Positions 49,333 through 58,131 of a DNA stretch of 64,000 nucleotides are shown here, piece after piece. A model generated the notes under the pieces. That model had not been told where the DNA came from and searched no databases. It saw only the letters and a list, made by a program, of their open reading frames with translations. Source of the stretch: Microbacterium sp. LWH3-1.2 (GTDB lineage Bacteria > Actinomycetota > Actinomycetes > Actinomycetales > Microbacteriaceae); the NCBI RefSeq assembly GCF_040675855.1, contig NZ_JBEGIK010000001.1:682001-746000 (forward strand), in the 5' to 3' direction. Numbering within the stretch: position 1 is the first letter of the stretch; each line of letters opens with the position of its first letter. The position numbers and the translations under genes are program-made.

Positions 49333-51312
49333 TCAGCCGCCGGCGCGCGCGTCGCGTTCGGCCAGGGCGGCCAGGCGGGCGTTGTACTCCTCGAGCTCGG
49401 CGTCGCCCGTCCGGTCGGCGTGGCGGTCGCGGCGCCTGGTCTCGCGGTCGTCGCTGCGGCTCCACTGGATGGCGACCGTGATCGCGAGGATGAGTGTCGG
49501 GATCTCGCCGATCGACCAGGCGATGCCGCCGCCGGTGTACTGGTCCTCGAGCGGCGTCGCGCCCCACGTGCGACCCATCGAGCCGAACCACTCGGCGATC
49601 ATGAGGCCTTCCTGCATCATGATCGCAATGCCGAAGAACGCGTGCATCGCCATCACGCCGATGAGGAGCAGCAGGCGCCCCGGGTACGGCAGGCGGTAGG
49701 GCACGGGGTCGATCCCGATGAGGCTCATCACGAAGAGATACCCCGTGATGAGGAAGTGCGCGATCATCCACTCGTGCCCGAGGTGGTCGTACAGCGACCA
49801 GCGGAAGAGATCGGTGTAGTAGAAGACCCACAGCGAGCCGATGAAGAGCCCTGCCGCGACGAACGGGTTCGTGAGGACGCGCGCCACCGGCGAGTGCACG
49901 GCCCACAGCAGCCACTCCCGGCCGCCGCGGGTGCCGTCGTCGCGCTTGTGGATCGAGCGCGCCGCGAGCGTGATGGGTGCGCCCGGCACGAGCAGCAGCG
50001 GGATCGCCATGGTCAGCAGCATGTGCCCGACCATGTGCATGCTGAAGAGGTAGTCCTGGTAGACGTTGATGACCCCGCCCGTGACCCACACGAGCAGCAG
50101 CCAGCCGACGACCCACATGATCGTGCGGTACACCGGCCACGCGTCGCCGCGGCGGCGCAGACGCCACACACCCACGAGGTAGAAGAAGATCGCGAACCCC
50201 GCGACGACGGCCCACAGCAGGTCGATGTTCCACGCGGTGATCCACCGGTCGACCGTGAGCTCGGGCGGGAGCGGCGCGCCGGTCAGGCGCTCGGCCGGCG
50301 TCGGCGTCGCGGGGATCAGCGGCGCGACCGGCGGGGGCGTGCGCGCGAGGGCAGCCGCTGCGCCGCTCGCGACGCCCATCAGGACGAGTTCGAAGAGGAT
50401 GAGCGTCCAGAAGGCGCGGGCGGCAGCATCCGCGATCTTCATCCTCCCGATGAGGCGGGTGCGGTACCAGGCGCCGAGGAGGCCGAGGCCGACGAGCGCC
50501 AGCACCTTCACGCCGAGGATCACGCCGTACGGCGAGACGAGCGCCGACCAGTCCTGCAGGCCGATCGCCGCGCGCACGATGCCCGACACCGCCACCACGA
50601 CGAAGGCGGCGAGCGCGATGCTCGAGTAACGGGCGACCGTCGCGACACTGTCGTCACGGGACTGCAGCGGCCGCACGACCATCAGGAGCAGCAGGCCGCC
50701 CAGCCACACCGCCGCGGCGATGATGTGCAGGATGAGCGCGGTCATCGCCTCGTGGTGGAACGCCTCTTCGCCGGAGTGGCCCTGGGTTCCCATCGGGACG
50801 AGGGATGCCGCGGCCAGGAGCGCCACGAAGAACGTCGCGGTCCACGAGCGCACAGCGAAGGTCAGCACCGTGAGGGCGGCGCCGGCGATCGTGGTGATGA
50901 GCCAGGTGCGCCCGACCTCGGTCTCGACGATGAAGCGGCCGAGCTGCGCGCCGAATTCCGGCCCGATGCTGAGGACGGGGTTGAACGCGTCGACGAACGT
51001 GAGGAAGCCGGTGGCGGCCGCGGCCATCGTGAACACGGCGGCCGAGATCGACGCCGTGTCCAGGGCGACGTCGAACGCGCGGTCCCCCGCTCGCAACGCG
51101 AACAGTGCCGTCACCAGCACGCCCACCATGCCGGCGGCGGAGAGGTTGACGAAGAGCTTCGCGGTCGGAAGCCCCCAGCGGACGAGGGGTCCGGGGTCCG
51201 CGATCGCGAGCGGCGCGGCGCCGCCGCCGAACGCCAGCGCCCACACCATGACCGCGAGCGCGGCCACGACGAGGATCGCGGGCCCGACGGCCCGCAGGGC
51301 GCGGGGGTTCAC
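49333..51312 (-). CDS. CopD-CtaG fusion (copper/cytochrome oxidase assembly) membrane protein
   Basis: A 659-residue protein of about fifteen helices. The N-terminal half (to about residue 340) is CopD-like, with the HIIAAAVWLGGLLLLMVV and PYGVILGVKVLALVGLGLLGAWYR motifs; the C-terminal half (about 360-620) is CtaG/caa3_CtaG-like with conserved His/Met such as FSMHMVGHMLL and HEWMIAHFLITGY. The fusion is standard in actinobacteria and is linked to copper delivery for cytochrome c oxidase. Converges on the SulP gene with one base between the stops. Confidence 0.92.
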   Translation of the reverse strand: MNPRALRAVGPAILVVAALAVMVWALAFGGGAAPLAIADPGPLVRWGLPTAKLFVNLSAAGMVGVLVTALFALRAGDRAFDVALDTASISAAVFTMAAAATGFLTFVDAFNPVLSIGPEFGAQLGRFIVETEVGRTWLITTIAGAALTVLTFAVRSWTATFFVALLAAASLVPMGTQGHSGEEAFHHEAMTALILHIIAAAVWLGGLLLLMVVRPLQSRDDSVATVARYSSIALAAFVVVAVSGIVRAAIGLQDWSALVSPYGVILGVKVLALVGLGLLGAWYRTRLIGRMKIADAAARAFWTLILFELVLMGVASGAAAALARTPPPVAPLIPATPTPAERLTGAPLPPELTVDRWITAWNIDLLWAVVAGFAIFFYLVGVWRLRRRGDAWPVYRTIMWVVGWLLLVWVTGGVINVYQDYLFSMHMVGHMLLTMAIPLLLVPGAPITLAARSIHKRDDGTRGGREWLLWAVHSPVARVLTNPFVAAGLFIGSLWVFYYTDLFRWSLYDHLGHEWMIAHFLITGYLFVMSLIGIDPVPYRLPYPGRLLLLIGVMAMHAFFGIAIMMQEGLMIAEWFGSMGRTWGATPLEDQYTGGGIAWSIGEIPTLILAITVAIQWSRSDDRETRRRDRHADRTGDAELEEYNARLAALAERDARAGG

Positions 51313-51360
51313 CCCTCAAGCCTACGTTGCGGGGCCCGTGCGGATCTCCGCCCGGAACAT

Positions 51361-51399
51361 CAGAGAGGGGATGCCGCGGTGTGCGGCATCCCCTCTCTG
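51361..51399 (-). terminator. Strong terminator after hup (minus strand)
   Basis: A perfect 17-bp inverted repeat: CAGAGAGGGGATGCCGC (51361-51377), loop GGTGT, GCGGCATCCCCTCTCTG (51383-51399). It begins 16 bases beyond the HU stop and lies before the upstream end of the CopD-CtaG gene, so it separates the two minus-strand genes. Confidence 0.85.
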
Positions 51400-51414
51400 A
51401 GGTGTGCGTCGGAG

Positions 51415-51702
51415 TTACTTGACGGCGGCCTTCAGCTTCGAGCCCGCGGTGACCTTGACACGCTTGCCCGCGGGGATCTTGATCTCCTCGCCGGTCTGCG
51501 GGTTGCGGCCCGTGCGAGCCGAGGTGGCGACCTGCTCGAACGCGATCCAGCCCGGGATCGAGACCTTGCTGCCGGCGGCGACCGCGTCGGAGACGGTGGA
51601 GAAGAGGGAGTCGAGCACGCCAGAGACGGCGGACTGGCTCTGGCCGGTCGCGCTCGCGATGCTCGCGACGAGCTCGGTCTTGGTGATGGTCTTGTCGGCC
51701 AT
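51415..51702 (-). CDS. hup: HU-family nucleoid protein
   Basis: A 95-residue HU protein: MADKTITKTELVASIASATGQSQSAVSGVLDSLF dimer region and the DNA-binding arms ARTGRNPQTGEEIKIPAGKRVKV. Bends and organises DNA. It is the short form without the long Lys/Ala-rich tail found in mycobacterial HupB. GGAGGACATACC precedes the ATG. Followed by a strong hairpin terminator, so transcribed alone. Confidence 0.95.
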   Translation of the reverse strand: MADKTITKTELVASIASATGQSQSAVSGVLDSLFSTVSDAVAAGSKVSIPGWIAFEQVATSARTGRNPQTGEEIKIPAGKRVKVTAGSKLKAAVK

Positions 51703-51913
51703 TTGGTATGTCCTCCAAAGACGACGAGTGCCGTCTTGTCATTGCTCGGACCGGTTGGCGTCGCCCCCCGGCTGGTCGGATCGACCGGTCCCGAATGTAC
51801 CTGACGTGGCCGACAGATCCGCGTATTTCTGCGGATTTCTGGAGATTAGGGCTGCGTGTCGTGTGAAAAGAGTGACGAAAGTGACTCCTGAGCCTCGATT
51901 ACGCCGACAGCGT

Positions 51914-52507
51914 TCACCCCTTGTGCGCCGCGATCAGATCGCGTGCGGTGCGGGCAAAGGCCGGTCCTACCCGAGCCTGGCCGTCGAGATAGCCGCCGAC
52001 GAGTGCCGCGTCGCGCAGCAGGACGAGGGATGCGGCGACCCCCTCGGGATCGCGCAGCCCTGCACCGGCCGCCAGTTGCCGCAGCGTCTCGCGGAACCAT
52101 TCGCGGTGGTCGGCGATGAGCTCGCGCACCGGTCCTTCGTCGGGGTATTCGGCGGCGGCGTTGATGAAGGGGCAGCCGCGAGTGTGGCGATCGCGGATGT
52201 CCTGCTCGATGCCGGCGACGACGAGGTCGAGGAGAACCTCGGGGTCGTCCGACGCCTGCGACGCGTGGGCGAACAGTGCCCGCAGCCCTTGGTCCTCGCC
52301 CTCGAGGTACGCCAGCACGAGCCCTTCCTTGCCGGCGAACTGCTTGTACATCGTGGCGCGGGTGACACCCGCCTCCTCGATGATGCGGTCGACCCCGACC
52401 GAGTGGATCCCCTCGTTGTAGAACAGCTGCGTCGCGGCTTCGAGCAGTCGCCGACGCGCCGGCGACCGGTGGGTTGCCGCGTCGGACGCGGCGATCGTGG
52501 AGCTCAT
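51914..52507 (-). CDS. TetR-family regulator
   Basis: A 197-residue TetR protein. HTH: RRRLLEAATQLFYNEGIHSVGVDRIIEEAGVTRATMYKQFAGKEGLVLAYLEG. The C-terminal part (VAGIEQDIRDRHTRGCPFINAAAEYPDE) has the CPF/INAAAEF motif of the subgroup that often regulates hydrolase genes. It is divergent from an alpha/beta hydrolase gene; the imperfect palindrome at 52629-52644 is a candidate shared operator. Confidence 0.92.
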   Translation of the reverse strand: MSSTIAASDAATHRSPARRRLLEAATQLFYNEGIHSVGVDRIIEEAGVTRATMYKQFAGKEGLVLAYLEGEDQGLRALFAHASQASDDPEVLLDLVVAGIEQDIRDRHTRGCPFINAAAEYPDEGPVRELIADHREWFRETLRQLAAGAGLRDPEGVAASLVLLRDAALVGGYLDGQARVGPAFARTARDLIAAHKG

Positions 52508-52590
52508 GGATCCCCCTCCATCCCCTCCATCGTGCCACCGTCTCTGCGCGCTGACCGGGCGCGGAATCGAGGCACGTACGAGGCATCCGA

Positions 52591-52644
52591 AATCTTTTCA
52601 AGATTCTCTGGGAATAGTCTTGCATAGATAGAACGTTCGGTCTA
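52591..52644. promoter_or_regulatory. Candidate TetR operators between tetR and hydrolase
   Basis: Two inverted repeats: AATCTT-TTC-AAGATT (52591-52605) and TAGAACGTTCGGTCTA (52629-52644), the latter of the common TetR form TAGA-CG-nn-CG-TCTA. Both lie in an AT-richer stretch about 90-140 bases before the hydrolase ATG. Confidence 0.55.
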
Positions 52645-52731
52645 CCATCGGTCACATCAGCCGGAAACACCACGATCCGGGATCTGAGACTGAATCGCAC
52701 ACCACCGCAACACCACCTCAGGGAGCACGAA

Positions 52732-53568
52732 ATGAACACCATCACCAAGACCCCCATCGTCCTCATCCACGGCCTCTGGATGACCCCGAAGAGCTGGGAC
52801 ACCTGGGCCGAGCGCTTCCGCGCTGCCGGCCACCAGGTCATCGTCCCGGGCTGGCCCGGCATCGACGACCGCACGGTCGAAGACATCCGCCAGAACCCCG
52901 AGGCACTGAAGGGCATCGGCCTGAAGCAGATCGCCGACAACTACGAGCGCATCATCCGCGAGCTTCCCGAGAAGCCGATCATCATCGGCCACTCCTTCGG
53001 GGGAGTCCTCACGCAGATGCTCGCCGACCGCGGCCTCGGCGTCGCCTACGTCGGCGTCGCCCCCGGGCAGACCGCCGGCGTGACCGCGCTGCCGCTGTCG
53101 ACGCTGTGGACCGGCACGCCGATCCTGTCGAACCCCTTCGGCATCAACGGCGCCAAGCCGCTCAGCAAGCGTCACTTCCACTTCACCTTCGGCAACGACC
53201 TCCCCCGCAGCGAGTCCGACAAGATCTGGGAGGAGTACGCCGTCAACTCCTACAACAAGGTGTTCTTCGAAGGGGTGAGCTCGGTACTCAACGAGAAGGG
53301 CGGCGTGACCCACGTCGACTACGGCCGCACCGACCGCGCGCCGCTGCTCATCATCACGGGCGAGATCGACCACGTCGTGCCCCCGGCGATCGGCAAGGCC
53401 ATCGTGAAGAAGTACCAGAAGTCGGGCAGCCCCGCGATCGTCGAGTACAAGGAGTACGCGGGGCGCACCCACCGCCTCGTCAGCCAGCACGGGTGGGAGG
53501 AGATCGCCGACTACGCCCTCCAGTGGGCCACGACGCACCAGGTGCGCGAGACGGAGGCGGCCAAGTAG
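52732..53568 (+). CDS. Alpha/beta hydrolase
   Basis: A 278-residue alpha/beta hydrolase with nucleophile elbow GHSFGG (Ser about 89), oxyanion HGLW near the N-terminus (IVLIHGLWMTPKSWD), acid ITGEIDHVVPP and His in GRTHRL. Resembles non-heme haloperoxidase/esterase-type members. GGGAGCACGAA before the ATG is the ribosome-binding site. Divergent from tetR, its probable repressor. Codon use is strongly biased, suggesting good expression. Confidence 0.92.
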   Translation: MNTITKTPIVLIHGLWMTPKSWDTWAERFRAAGHQVIVPGWPGIDDRTVEDIRQNPEALKGIGLKQIADNYERIIRELPEKPIIIGHSFGGVLTQMLADRGLGVAYVGVAPGQTAGVTALPLSTLWTGTPILSNPFGINGAKPLSKRHFHFTFGNDLPRSESDKIWEEYAVNSYNKVFFEGVSSVLNEKGGVTHVDYGRTDRAPLLIITGEIDHVVPPAIGKAIVKKYQKSGSPAIVEYKEYAGRTHRLVSQHGWEEIADYALQWATTHQVRETEAAK

Positions 53569-53682
53569 ACGGATGCTGCGCCCCCGCGCCGCGCCGACAG
53601 CACCCGGTCGTCGAGCTCCCAGTCGCACTGGTGGTTCGGCGGCCGGGTGGTGTCCCGGCCGGTGTCCGCGGTGGGACGCACG

Positions 53683-53710
53683 GGCCCGGGGTTCTTCCGA
53701 ACCCCGGGCC
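53683..53710. terminator. Hairpin between convergent hydrolase genes
   Basis: GGCCCGGGGTTC (53683-53694), loop TTCC, GAACCCCGGGCC... (53699-53710), a perfect 12-bp stem placed between the stops at 53568 and 53722. The stem sequence is shared with hairpins at about 54868 and 57604. Confidence 0.75.
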
Positions 53711-53721
53711 TTCCCCCTGCC

Positions 53722-54822
53722 TCAGGCGTGGAGGCGACGAAGGCCGGCCACCACGTCGTCGTGCCAGCGGCGGGCGGCCGGCAGCACACCCGTGAAGATC
53801 GGGGTGTCGTGGGTCACGCCCTGGTAGCGGACGACGCTCGCGTCGACGCCGGCCCGCCGCAGCGCCGCTCCGTACGCGTCGCCATCGCCGCGCAGCGGGT
53901 CGTACTCGGCGGTGAGAATCACTGCGGGCGGCAGTCCCTCGTGCGACGCCGCGCGCAACGGCGAGGCGTACGGCTCACGGGCGTCCTGAGGCCGGACGAG
54001 GTAGGTGCGCGCCACCGAGCGGAGCTCCCGCGTCGTCAGGAACCGCGGGATGCGCAGTGCGCGCATCGCGCCGAGATCCATATGGGCCCCGGTCAGATCG
54101 ACGACGGGCACCTCCAACACCTGCAGCGCGAGGCGGTGGTTCGCGCGGTCACGGTTCACGAGCGTGAGCGCGGCCGCGAGGCTGCCACCCGCCGAGACGC
54201 CCAGCACGCCGATGCGCGTGGGGTCGACTCCGACCTCGCCGGCGGAGTCGCACAGCCAGTCGAGCGCCGCATACGCCTGCTCGATCTGCACCGGGTAGCG
54301 GTGCTCGGGCGCGAGCGCGTAGTCGACGGCGGCGATCGCGACGTGGGCGTCGACGCACCGGCGGCGGTACGCAGCATCCGTCGTCGGGTAATCGATGCCC
54401 CCGATGCGGAAGGCCCCGCCGAAGAACGCCAGCACGGCGGGCACCGGCGCACCGCCCGCGACGGACGGGTGGTAGACGCGCACGCGCACCGACGGATGAC
54501 CCGGCACGGCGACCTGGTGCTCGGTGATGCGCACCTCGGGTCCGGGCGTGCCGACCGTGCTCAGCTCGGTGCGGTCCCACGCGAGCGCCGCGCGACGGTG
54601 CCGCGCCCGCGCGCGGGCGTGGCGGTCGAGGGCCGGATCCGCCTTCTTCTTCGCGGGTCTGGACGTCTCATCGGCGGAGGCCGGTGCTGCGGCGGGAAGG
54701 CCGGCGCCGCGGCTGAACGGCCACAGGGCCGTCAGGCGCGTCCTCACGGCACCCATCGCCTGATCGAACATGTACTTGCGATGCACCCGCAGGCGCTCTT
54801 CGAAGAACGGGTCCAGCGGCAT
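53722..54822 (-). CDS. Alpha/beta hydrolase, hormone-sensitive-lipase family esterase
   Basis: A 366-residue esterase with a basic ~90-residue N-terminal extension (RPAKKKADPALDRHARARARHRR) and an HSL-type catalytic domain: oxyanion AFFGGAFRIGG in place of HGGG, nucleophile GVSAGGS, acid EYDPLRGDG and His in THDTP. The oxyanion FGGA is a variant. ATG 54822 (MPLDPFFEERL) has GGGAGGATGGGGAC upstream. Downstream of the LacI and arabinofuranosidase genes on the same strand; could de-esterify plant polysaccharide side groups, an inference from context only. Confidence 0.88.
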   Translation of the reverse strand: MPLDPFFEERLRVHRKYMFDQAMGAVRTRLTALWPFSRGAGLPAAAPASADETSRPAKKKADPALDRHARARARHRRAALAWDRTELSTVGTPGPEVRITEHQVAVPGHPSVRVRVYHPSVAGGAPVPAVLAFFGGAFRIGGIDYPTTDAAYRRRCVDAHVAIAAVDYALAPEHRYPVQIEQAYAALDWLCDSAGEVGVDPTRIGVLGVSAGGSLAAALTLVNRDRANHRLALQVLEVPVVDLTGAHMDLGAMRALRIPRFLTTRELRSVARTYLVRPQDAREPYASPLRAASHEGLPPAVILTAEYDPLRGDGDAYGAALRRAGVDASVVRYQGVTHDTPIFTGVLPAARRWHDDVVAGLRRLHA

Positions 54823-54867
54823 GTCCCCATCCTCCCGCCCGCGGGCGGGCGGAGGCACGCCATTGAC

Positions 54868-54899
54868 ATGCGGAAGGCCCGGAGTTCCCAAGAACCCCC
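54868..54899 (-). terminator. Imperfect hairpin downstream of lacI-type gene
   Basis: GGCCCGGAGTTC at about 54868 pairs imperfectly with GAACCCCCGGCC after a CCAA loop. It is in the gap between the LacI-family gene stop (54918) and the esterase start (54822), so it may end the abfA-lacI message. Confidence 0.5.
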
Positions 54900-54917
54900 G
54901 GCCTGCTCACGCGGGGC

Positions 54918-55919
54918 TCACCCGGTCGACTCCCGCGCGACCAGGCGGAACCCGGTGACGTGGTCCTTGGGCTGCCAGTTCGGGGCGTCCGCCAGCCGCG
55001 CGAGCAGGAGCTCGACGGCGAGCCGGGCGACCTCCTCATGATCGGGGTTGATCGTGGTGAGGCTCGGCACGCTGTACCGGGCCTCGAGGATGTCGTCGAA
55101 GCCGACCACGCGCACCTGGGCGGGCACGGAGAGCCCGCGGTCGGCGAGTCCCCGCAGCACCCCGAGCGCGACGGTGTCGGTGATGCACACCACGGCGTCC
55201 AGACCGGCGTGGGCGTCGACGAGCTGGTGCGCGGCGGTTCGCCCGTCCTCCAGACTCAGGTGATGGCGTTCGGCGACGAGCGCGGGATCGAGGCGCATCC
55301 CGTGATCGGCCAGCGCCCGCCGGTATCCCGCGTGCCGTAAGGATGTCACGCTGAGCCGGTCCGGGTCGCCACCCTGCACGATGGCGATCCGGCGGCATCC
55401 CCTCTCGATCAGGTGCGTCGTCGCGGCGTAGGTGCCCTCCTCGTTCGGCAGGGCGATGTGATCGACGGGTGCGCCGAACATGCTCTCGCCGAGGATCACC
55501 ATGGGCATGTCGGTGTCGAGCAGTTCGCGGTCGGCAGGTCCGAGACCGACCGCTGAGAGGATCAGGCCGTCGTACATCCGCGTGCGTGACGACGCGATCG
55601 CCGAGAGCTCGTTCTCGCGCGACGCTCCGGTCCGCTCGATCGCGACGCGATAGCCCGCATCGTGCGCCTTCGCGATGATGCGCGAAGCCAGCTGCCCGAA
55701 GTACGGCGACTCGACCTCCGGCACGGCGAACCCGATCGTGTTGGTGCGCCCCGCCCGCAGGTTGCGAGCGGCGACGTTGACCCGGTAGCCGAGGTCGTCG
55801 ATCGCCTTGAGCACCCGCTCACGCGTCTCCGCGCGCACATGCGGGTGCTTGTTGAGCACGTTCGACACCGTCATCGGCGAGACGCCGGCGGCCTTGGCGA
55901 CGTCGCGCAGGGTGGCCAT
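54918..55919 (-). CDS. LacI-family transcriptional regulator
   Basis: A 333-residue LacI/GalR repressor: N-terminal HTH and hinge (MATLRDVAKAAGVSPMTVSNVLNKHPHVR… VAARNLRAGRTNTIGF) then a periplasmic-binding-like sugar sensor. It starts 38 bases after the arabinofuranosidase stop, on the same strand. The palindrome TGTAACGATACA upstream of that gene is a plausible operator, making it a repressor of the arabinoside operon. Confidence 0.93.
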   Translation of the reverse strand: MATLRDVAKAAGVSPMTVSNVLNKHPHVRAETRERVLKAIDDLGYRVNVAARNLRAGRTNTIGFAVPEVESPYFGQLASRIIAKAHDAGYRVAIERTGASRENELSAIASSRTRMYDGLILSAVGLGPADRELLDTDMPMVILGESMFGAPVDHIALPNEEGTYAATTHLIERGCRRIAIVQGGDPDRLSVTSLRHAGYRRALADHGMRLDPALVAERHHLSLEDGRTAAHQLVDAHAGLDAVVCITDTVALGVLRGLADRGLSVPAQVRVVGFDDILEARYSVPSLTTINPDHEEVARLAVELLLARLADAPNWQPKDHVTGFRLVARESTG

Positions 55920-55957
55920 TGCCGAACTCTATCCCTCGGCCGTCCCGGGGTCGGCCG

Positions 55958-57484
55958 TCAGGCCAGCTGCAGCGCGACCGTCGCGAACGAGTGCGCCGGC
56001 AGCGTCACGCGCAGCGTGCCCTCGCGCAGCTCGGTGTCCAGCGCCACGGGGGCCACGGCATCCGGCGTCTCGGCGGTGTTGTGCGCGGCGGCCGAGTCGC
56101 CGGCGAGCACGCGGGCGGTCGCCGACGTCACGGCGCGGCCGCGGAGGTCGACGTCGATGGTCAGGGATGCCTCGGCGTCCAGGTTGCTCAGCGAGAGCAG
56201 CGCGGTCGAGCCCGTGGTGCTGGCGGACGCCGACACCACCTGCAGCGGTCGCCCGTCCGCCTCGCGGGGATCGGGGGCGTCCAGGATGTGGACGGCGAGC
56301 GACGTCGCATCGTGGTGACCGCGGCTCATCTCGAACACGTGGTACGTCGGCGTGAGCACGAGAGCGCCGGTCTCGGCATCCGTCAGCAGCATCGCCTGCA
56401 GGACGTTCACCGTCTGCGCGATGTTGGCCATCACGAGGCGGTCGGCATTGCGGTGGAACGCGTCGAAGTGCACGGCGGCCACCAGCGCGTCGCGCACGGT
56501 GTTCTGCTGGTAGAGGAAGCCCGGGTTCGTGCCCTCCTCGACGTCCCACCACGTGCCCCACTCGTCGAGGACGAGCCCGACCCTCTTTCCCGGGTCGTAG
56601 GCGTCCATGATCCGGGCGTGCGTGCTGATGACCCGCTCGATGTCCTGCGCCTTCGACATCGTCGCGTAGTAGTCCTCGGTGGAGAACGAGGTGGCGCTGC
56701 CCTTGTGCTCCCAGGTGCCGGCGACGGTGTAGTAGTGGAACGAGATCGCCTGGAAGATGTTCTTGGGGTCGTGCTGGCACCCCAGGCAGTTCAACGCCTC
56801 CATCAGCGCCGTCGTCCAGGTGAGGTCGTCGTCCGACGCCCCGGCGGCGATCCGGTACAGCTTGTTTCCGCCGTGGTCGCGGCAGAAGGTCGCGTAGCGG
56901 CGCGCTTCGGACGCGAACTGCGGGGCGGTGAAGTTGCCGCCGCAGCCCCAGGCCTCGTTGCCGATGCCCCAGAACGGCACCTTCCAGGGCTCGGCGCGCC
57001 CGTTCTCGCGACGCAGGCTCGCCATCGGGCTGTCGCCGTCGCGCGTGAGGTACTCGACCCAGTCGCTCATCTCCTGCACGGTGCCGCTGCCCACGTTGCC
57101 GCTGACGTACGCGTCGGCGCCGAGCATCTCGCACAGGTCCATGAACTCGTGCGTGCCGAAGTGGTTGTTCTCGACGACGTCACCCCAATGGGTGTTGACC
57201 ATGCGCGGCCGCGACTCCTTCGGGCCGATGCCGTCGCGCCAGTGGTACTCGTCGGCGAAGCAGCCGCCCGGCCAGCGCAGGTTCGGGATGCCGATGCCCT
57301 TCAGCGCCTCGACGACGTCGAGCCGGATGCCGCGCTCGTGGGGGATCGAGGAGTCCTCGCCGACGTAGAACCCGCCGTAGATGCACCGCCCCAGATGCTC
57401 GGCGAAGTGGCCGTAGAGGTGGCGGCTGATGACCGGACCGGGGACGTCCAGGTCGACGACGGCGCGGGCGCGGAGGTCGGGCAC
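55958..57484 (-). CDS. Alpha-L-arabinofuranosidase, GH51
   Basis: A 508-residue GH51 enzyme that removes L-arabinofuranose from arabinoxylan or arabinan. Catalytic motifs: acid/base in WGIGNEAWG and nucleophile in LVLDEWGTWW; also PNLRWPGGCFADEYHWRDGIGP and ISFHYYT. No signal peptide, so it acts on imported oligosaccharides. GTG 57484 has AAGGAG seven bases upstream; more distal in-frame ATGs at 57505 and 57532 would overlap the operator. Followed by its probable LacI-type regulator. Confidence 0.95.
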   Translation of the reverse strand: MPDLRARAVVDLDVPGPVISRHLYGHFAEHLGRCIYGGFYVGEDSSIPHERGIRLDVVEALKGIGIPNLRWPGGCFADEYHWRDGIGPKESRPRMVNTHWGDVVENNHFGTHEFMDLCEMLGADAYVSGNVGSGTVQEMSDWVEYLTRDGDSPMASLRRENGRAEPWKVPFWGIGNEAWGCGGNFTAPQFASEARRYATFCRDHGGNKLYRIAAGASDDDLTWTTALMEALNCLGCQHDPKNIFQAISFHYYTVAGTWEHKGSATSFSTEDYYATMSKAQDIERVISTHARIMDAYDPGKRVGLVLDEWGTWWDVEEGTNPGFLYQQNTVRDALVAAVHFDAFHRNADRLVMANIAQTVNVLQAMLLTDAETGALVLTPTYHVFEMSRGHHDATSLAVHILDAPDPREADGRPLQVVSASASTTGSTALLSLSNLDAEASLTIDVDLRGRAVTSATARVLAGDSAAAHNTAETPDAVAPVALDTELREGTLRVTLPAHSFATVALQLA

Positions 57485-57519
57485 GGGTGTTCTCCTTCGA
57501 AACATCGGATTCGGCGATT

Positions 57520-57531
57520 TGTAACGATACA
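57520..57531. promoter_or_regulatory. Candidate LacI-family operator before abfA
   Basis: TGTAACGATACA is a near-palindrome with central CG, as in LacI/GalR operators, 36 bases upstream of the arabinofuranosidase GTG on the minus strand. Confidence 0.6.
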
Positions 57532-57535
57532 CACC

Positions 57536-57598
57536 GTGCGTCCGGATGTCGAATGCGTGCGTCCGGATGTCGAATGCGTGCGTCCGGATGTCGAATGA
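57536..57598. repeat. Three tandem 21-bp repeats
   Basis: The unit GTGCGTCCGGATGTCGAATG-C occurs at 57536-57556, 57557-57577 and 57578-57598 with one change in the last base. It lies in the promoter region of the arabinofuranosidase gene, next to the operator-like site, and directly before the hairpin that ends rpsN. Confidence 0.9.
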
Positions 57599-57603
57599 AA
57601 GCA

Positions 57604-57640
57604 GAGGGCCCGGAGTTCCGAGAAACTCCGGGCCCTCTGT
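57604..57640 (-). terminator. Terminator of the rpmB-rpmG-rpsN operon
   Basis: GAGGGCCCGGAGTT and AACTCCGGGCCCTC form a perfect 14-bp stem around CCGAGA, just beyond the rpsN stop (57652) on the minus strand. The core is shared with the hairpins at 53683 and 54868. Confidence 0.8.
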
Positions 57641-57651
57641 GAAGCGGGTGC

Positions 57652-57957
57652 TTACCAGCTCGACTTGGTCACGCCGGGCAGCTCGCCACGGTGCGCCATG
57701 TCACGGAAGCGGACACGCGAGATGCCGAACTTCGTGAGGACACCGCGGGGGCGGCCGTCGATGACGTCGCGGGAACGCAGGCGGACCGGCGACGCATTGC
57801 GGGGCAGCTTCTGCAGGCCCACGCGAGCGGCTTCGCGCTCCTCGTCGGTCGACGTCGGCGAGACGAGCGCCTTCTTCAGTTCGAGGCGCTTGGCGGCGTA
57901 GCGGTCGACGACCTCCTGGCGCTGCTTGTTGCGCGCGATCTTGCTCTTCTTAGCCAT
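57652..57957 (-). CDS. rpsN: 30S ribosomal protein S14
   Basis: A 101-residue S14 ([24 protein letters not shown]… [51 protein letters not shown]). It is the long form without the CxxC zinc ribbon. Last gene of the rpmB-rpmG-rpsN operon; a hairpin follows. In many actinobacteria the zinc-free trio is Zur-controlled, but no Zur box is evident here, and it may be the housekeeping set. Confidence 0.97.
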   Translation of the reverse strand: MAKKSKIARNKQRQEVVDRYAAKRLELKKALVSPTSTDEEREAARVGLQKLPRNASPVRLRSRDVIDGRPRGVLTKFGISRVRFRDMAHRGELPGVTKSSW

Positions 57958-57960
57958 GGA

Positions 57961-58131
57961 TCAACGCTCCTCTCGGAAATCGACGTGCTTGCGGATGACC
58001 GGGTCGTACTTCTTGAGCACGATGCGGTCGGGGTTGTTGCGGCGGTTCTTGCGCGTGACGTAGGTGTAACCCGTGCCCGCGGTCGAACGCAGCTTGATGA
58101 TCGGACGGACGTCCTGTGCCTTCTTGGCCAT
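57961..58131 (-). CDS. rpmG: 50S ribosomal protein L33
   Basis: A 56-residue L33 beginning [19 protein letters not shown] and containing [11 protein letters not shown] and [18 protein letters not shown]. It has no cysteines, so it is the zinc-independent form. The ATG shares a base with the rpmB stop (TAATG), and rpsN follows after three bases, so translation is coupled. Confidence 0.97.
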   Translation of the reverse strand: MAKKAQDVRPIIKLRSTAGTGYTYVTRKNRRNNPDRIVLKKYDPVIRKHVDFREER

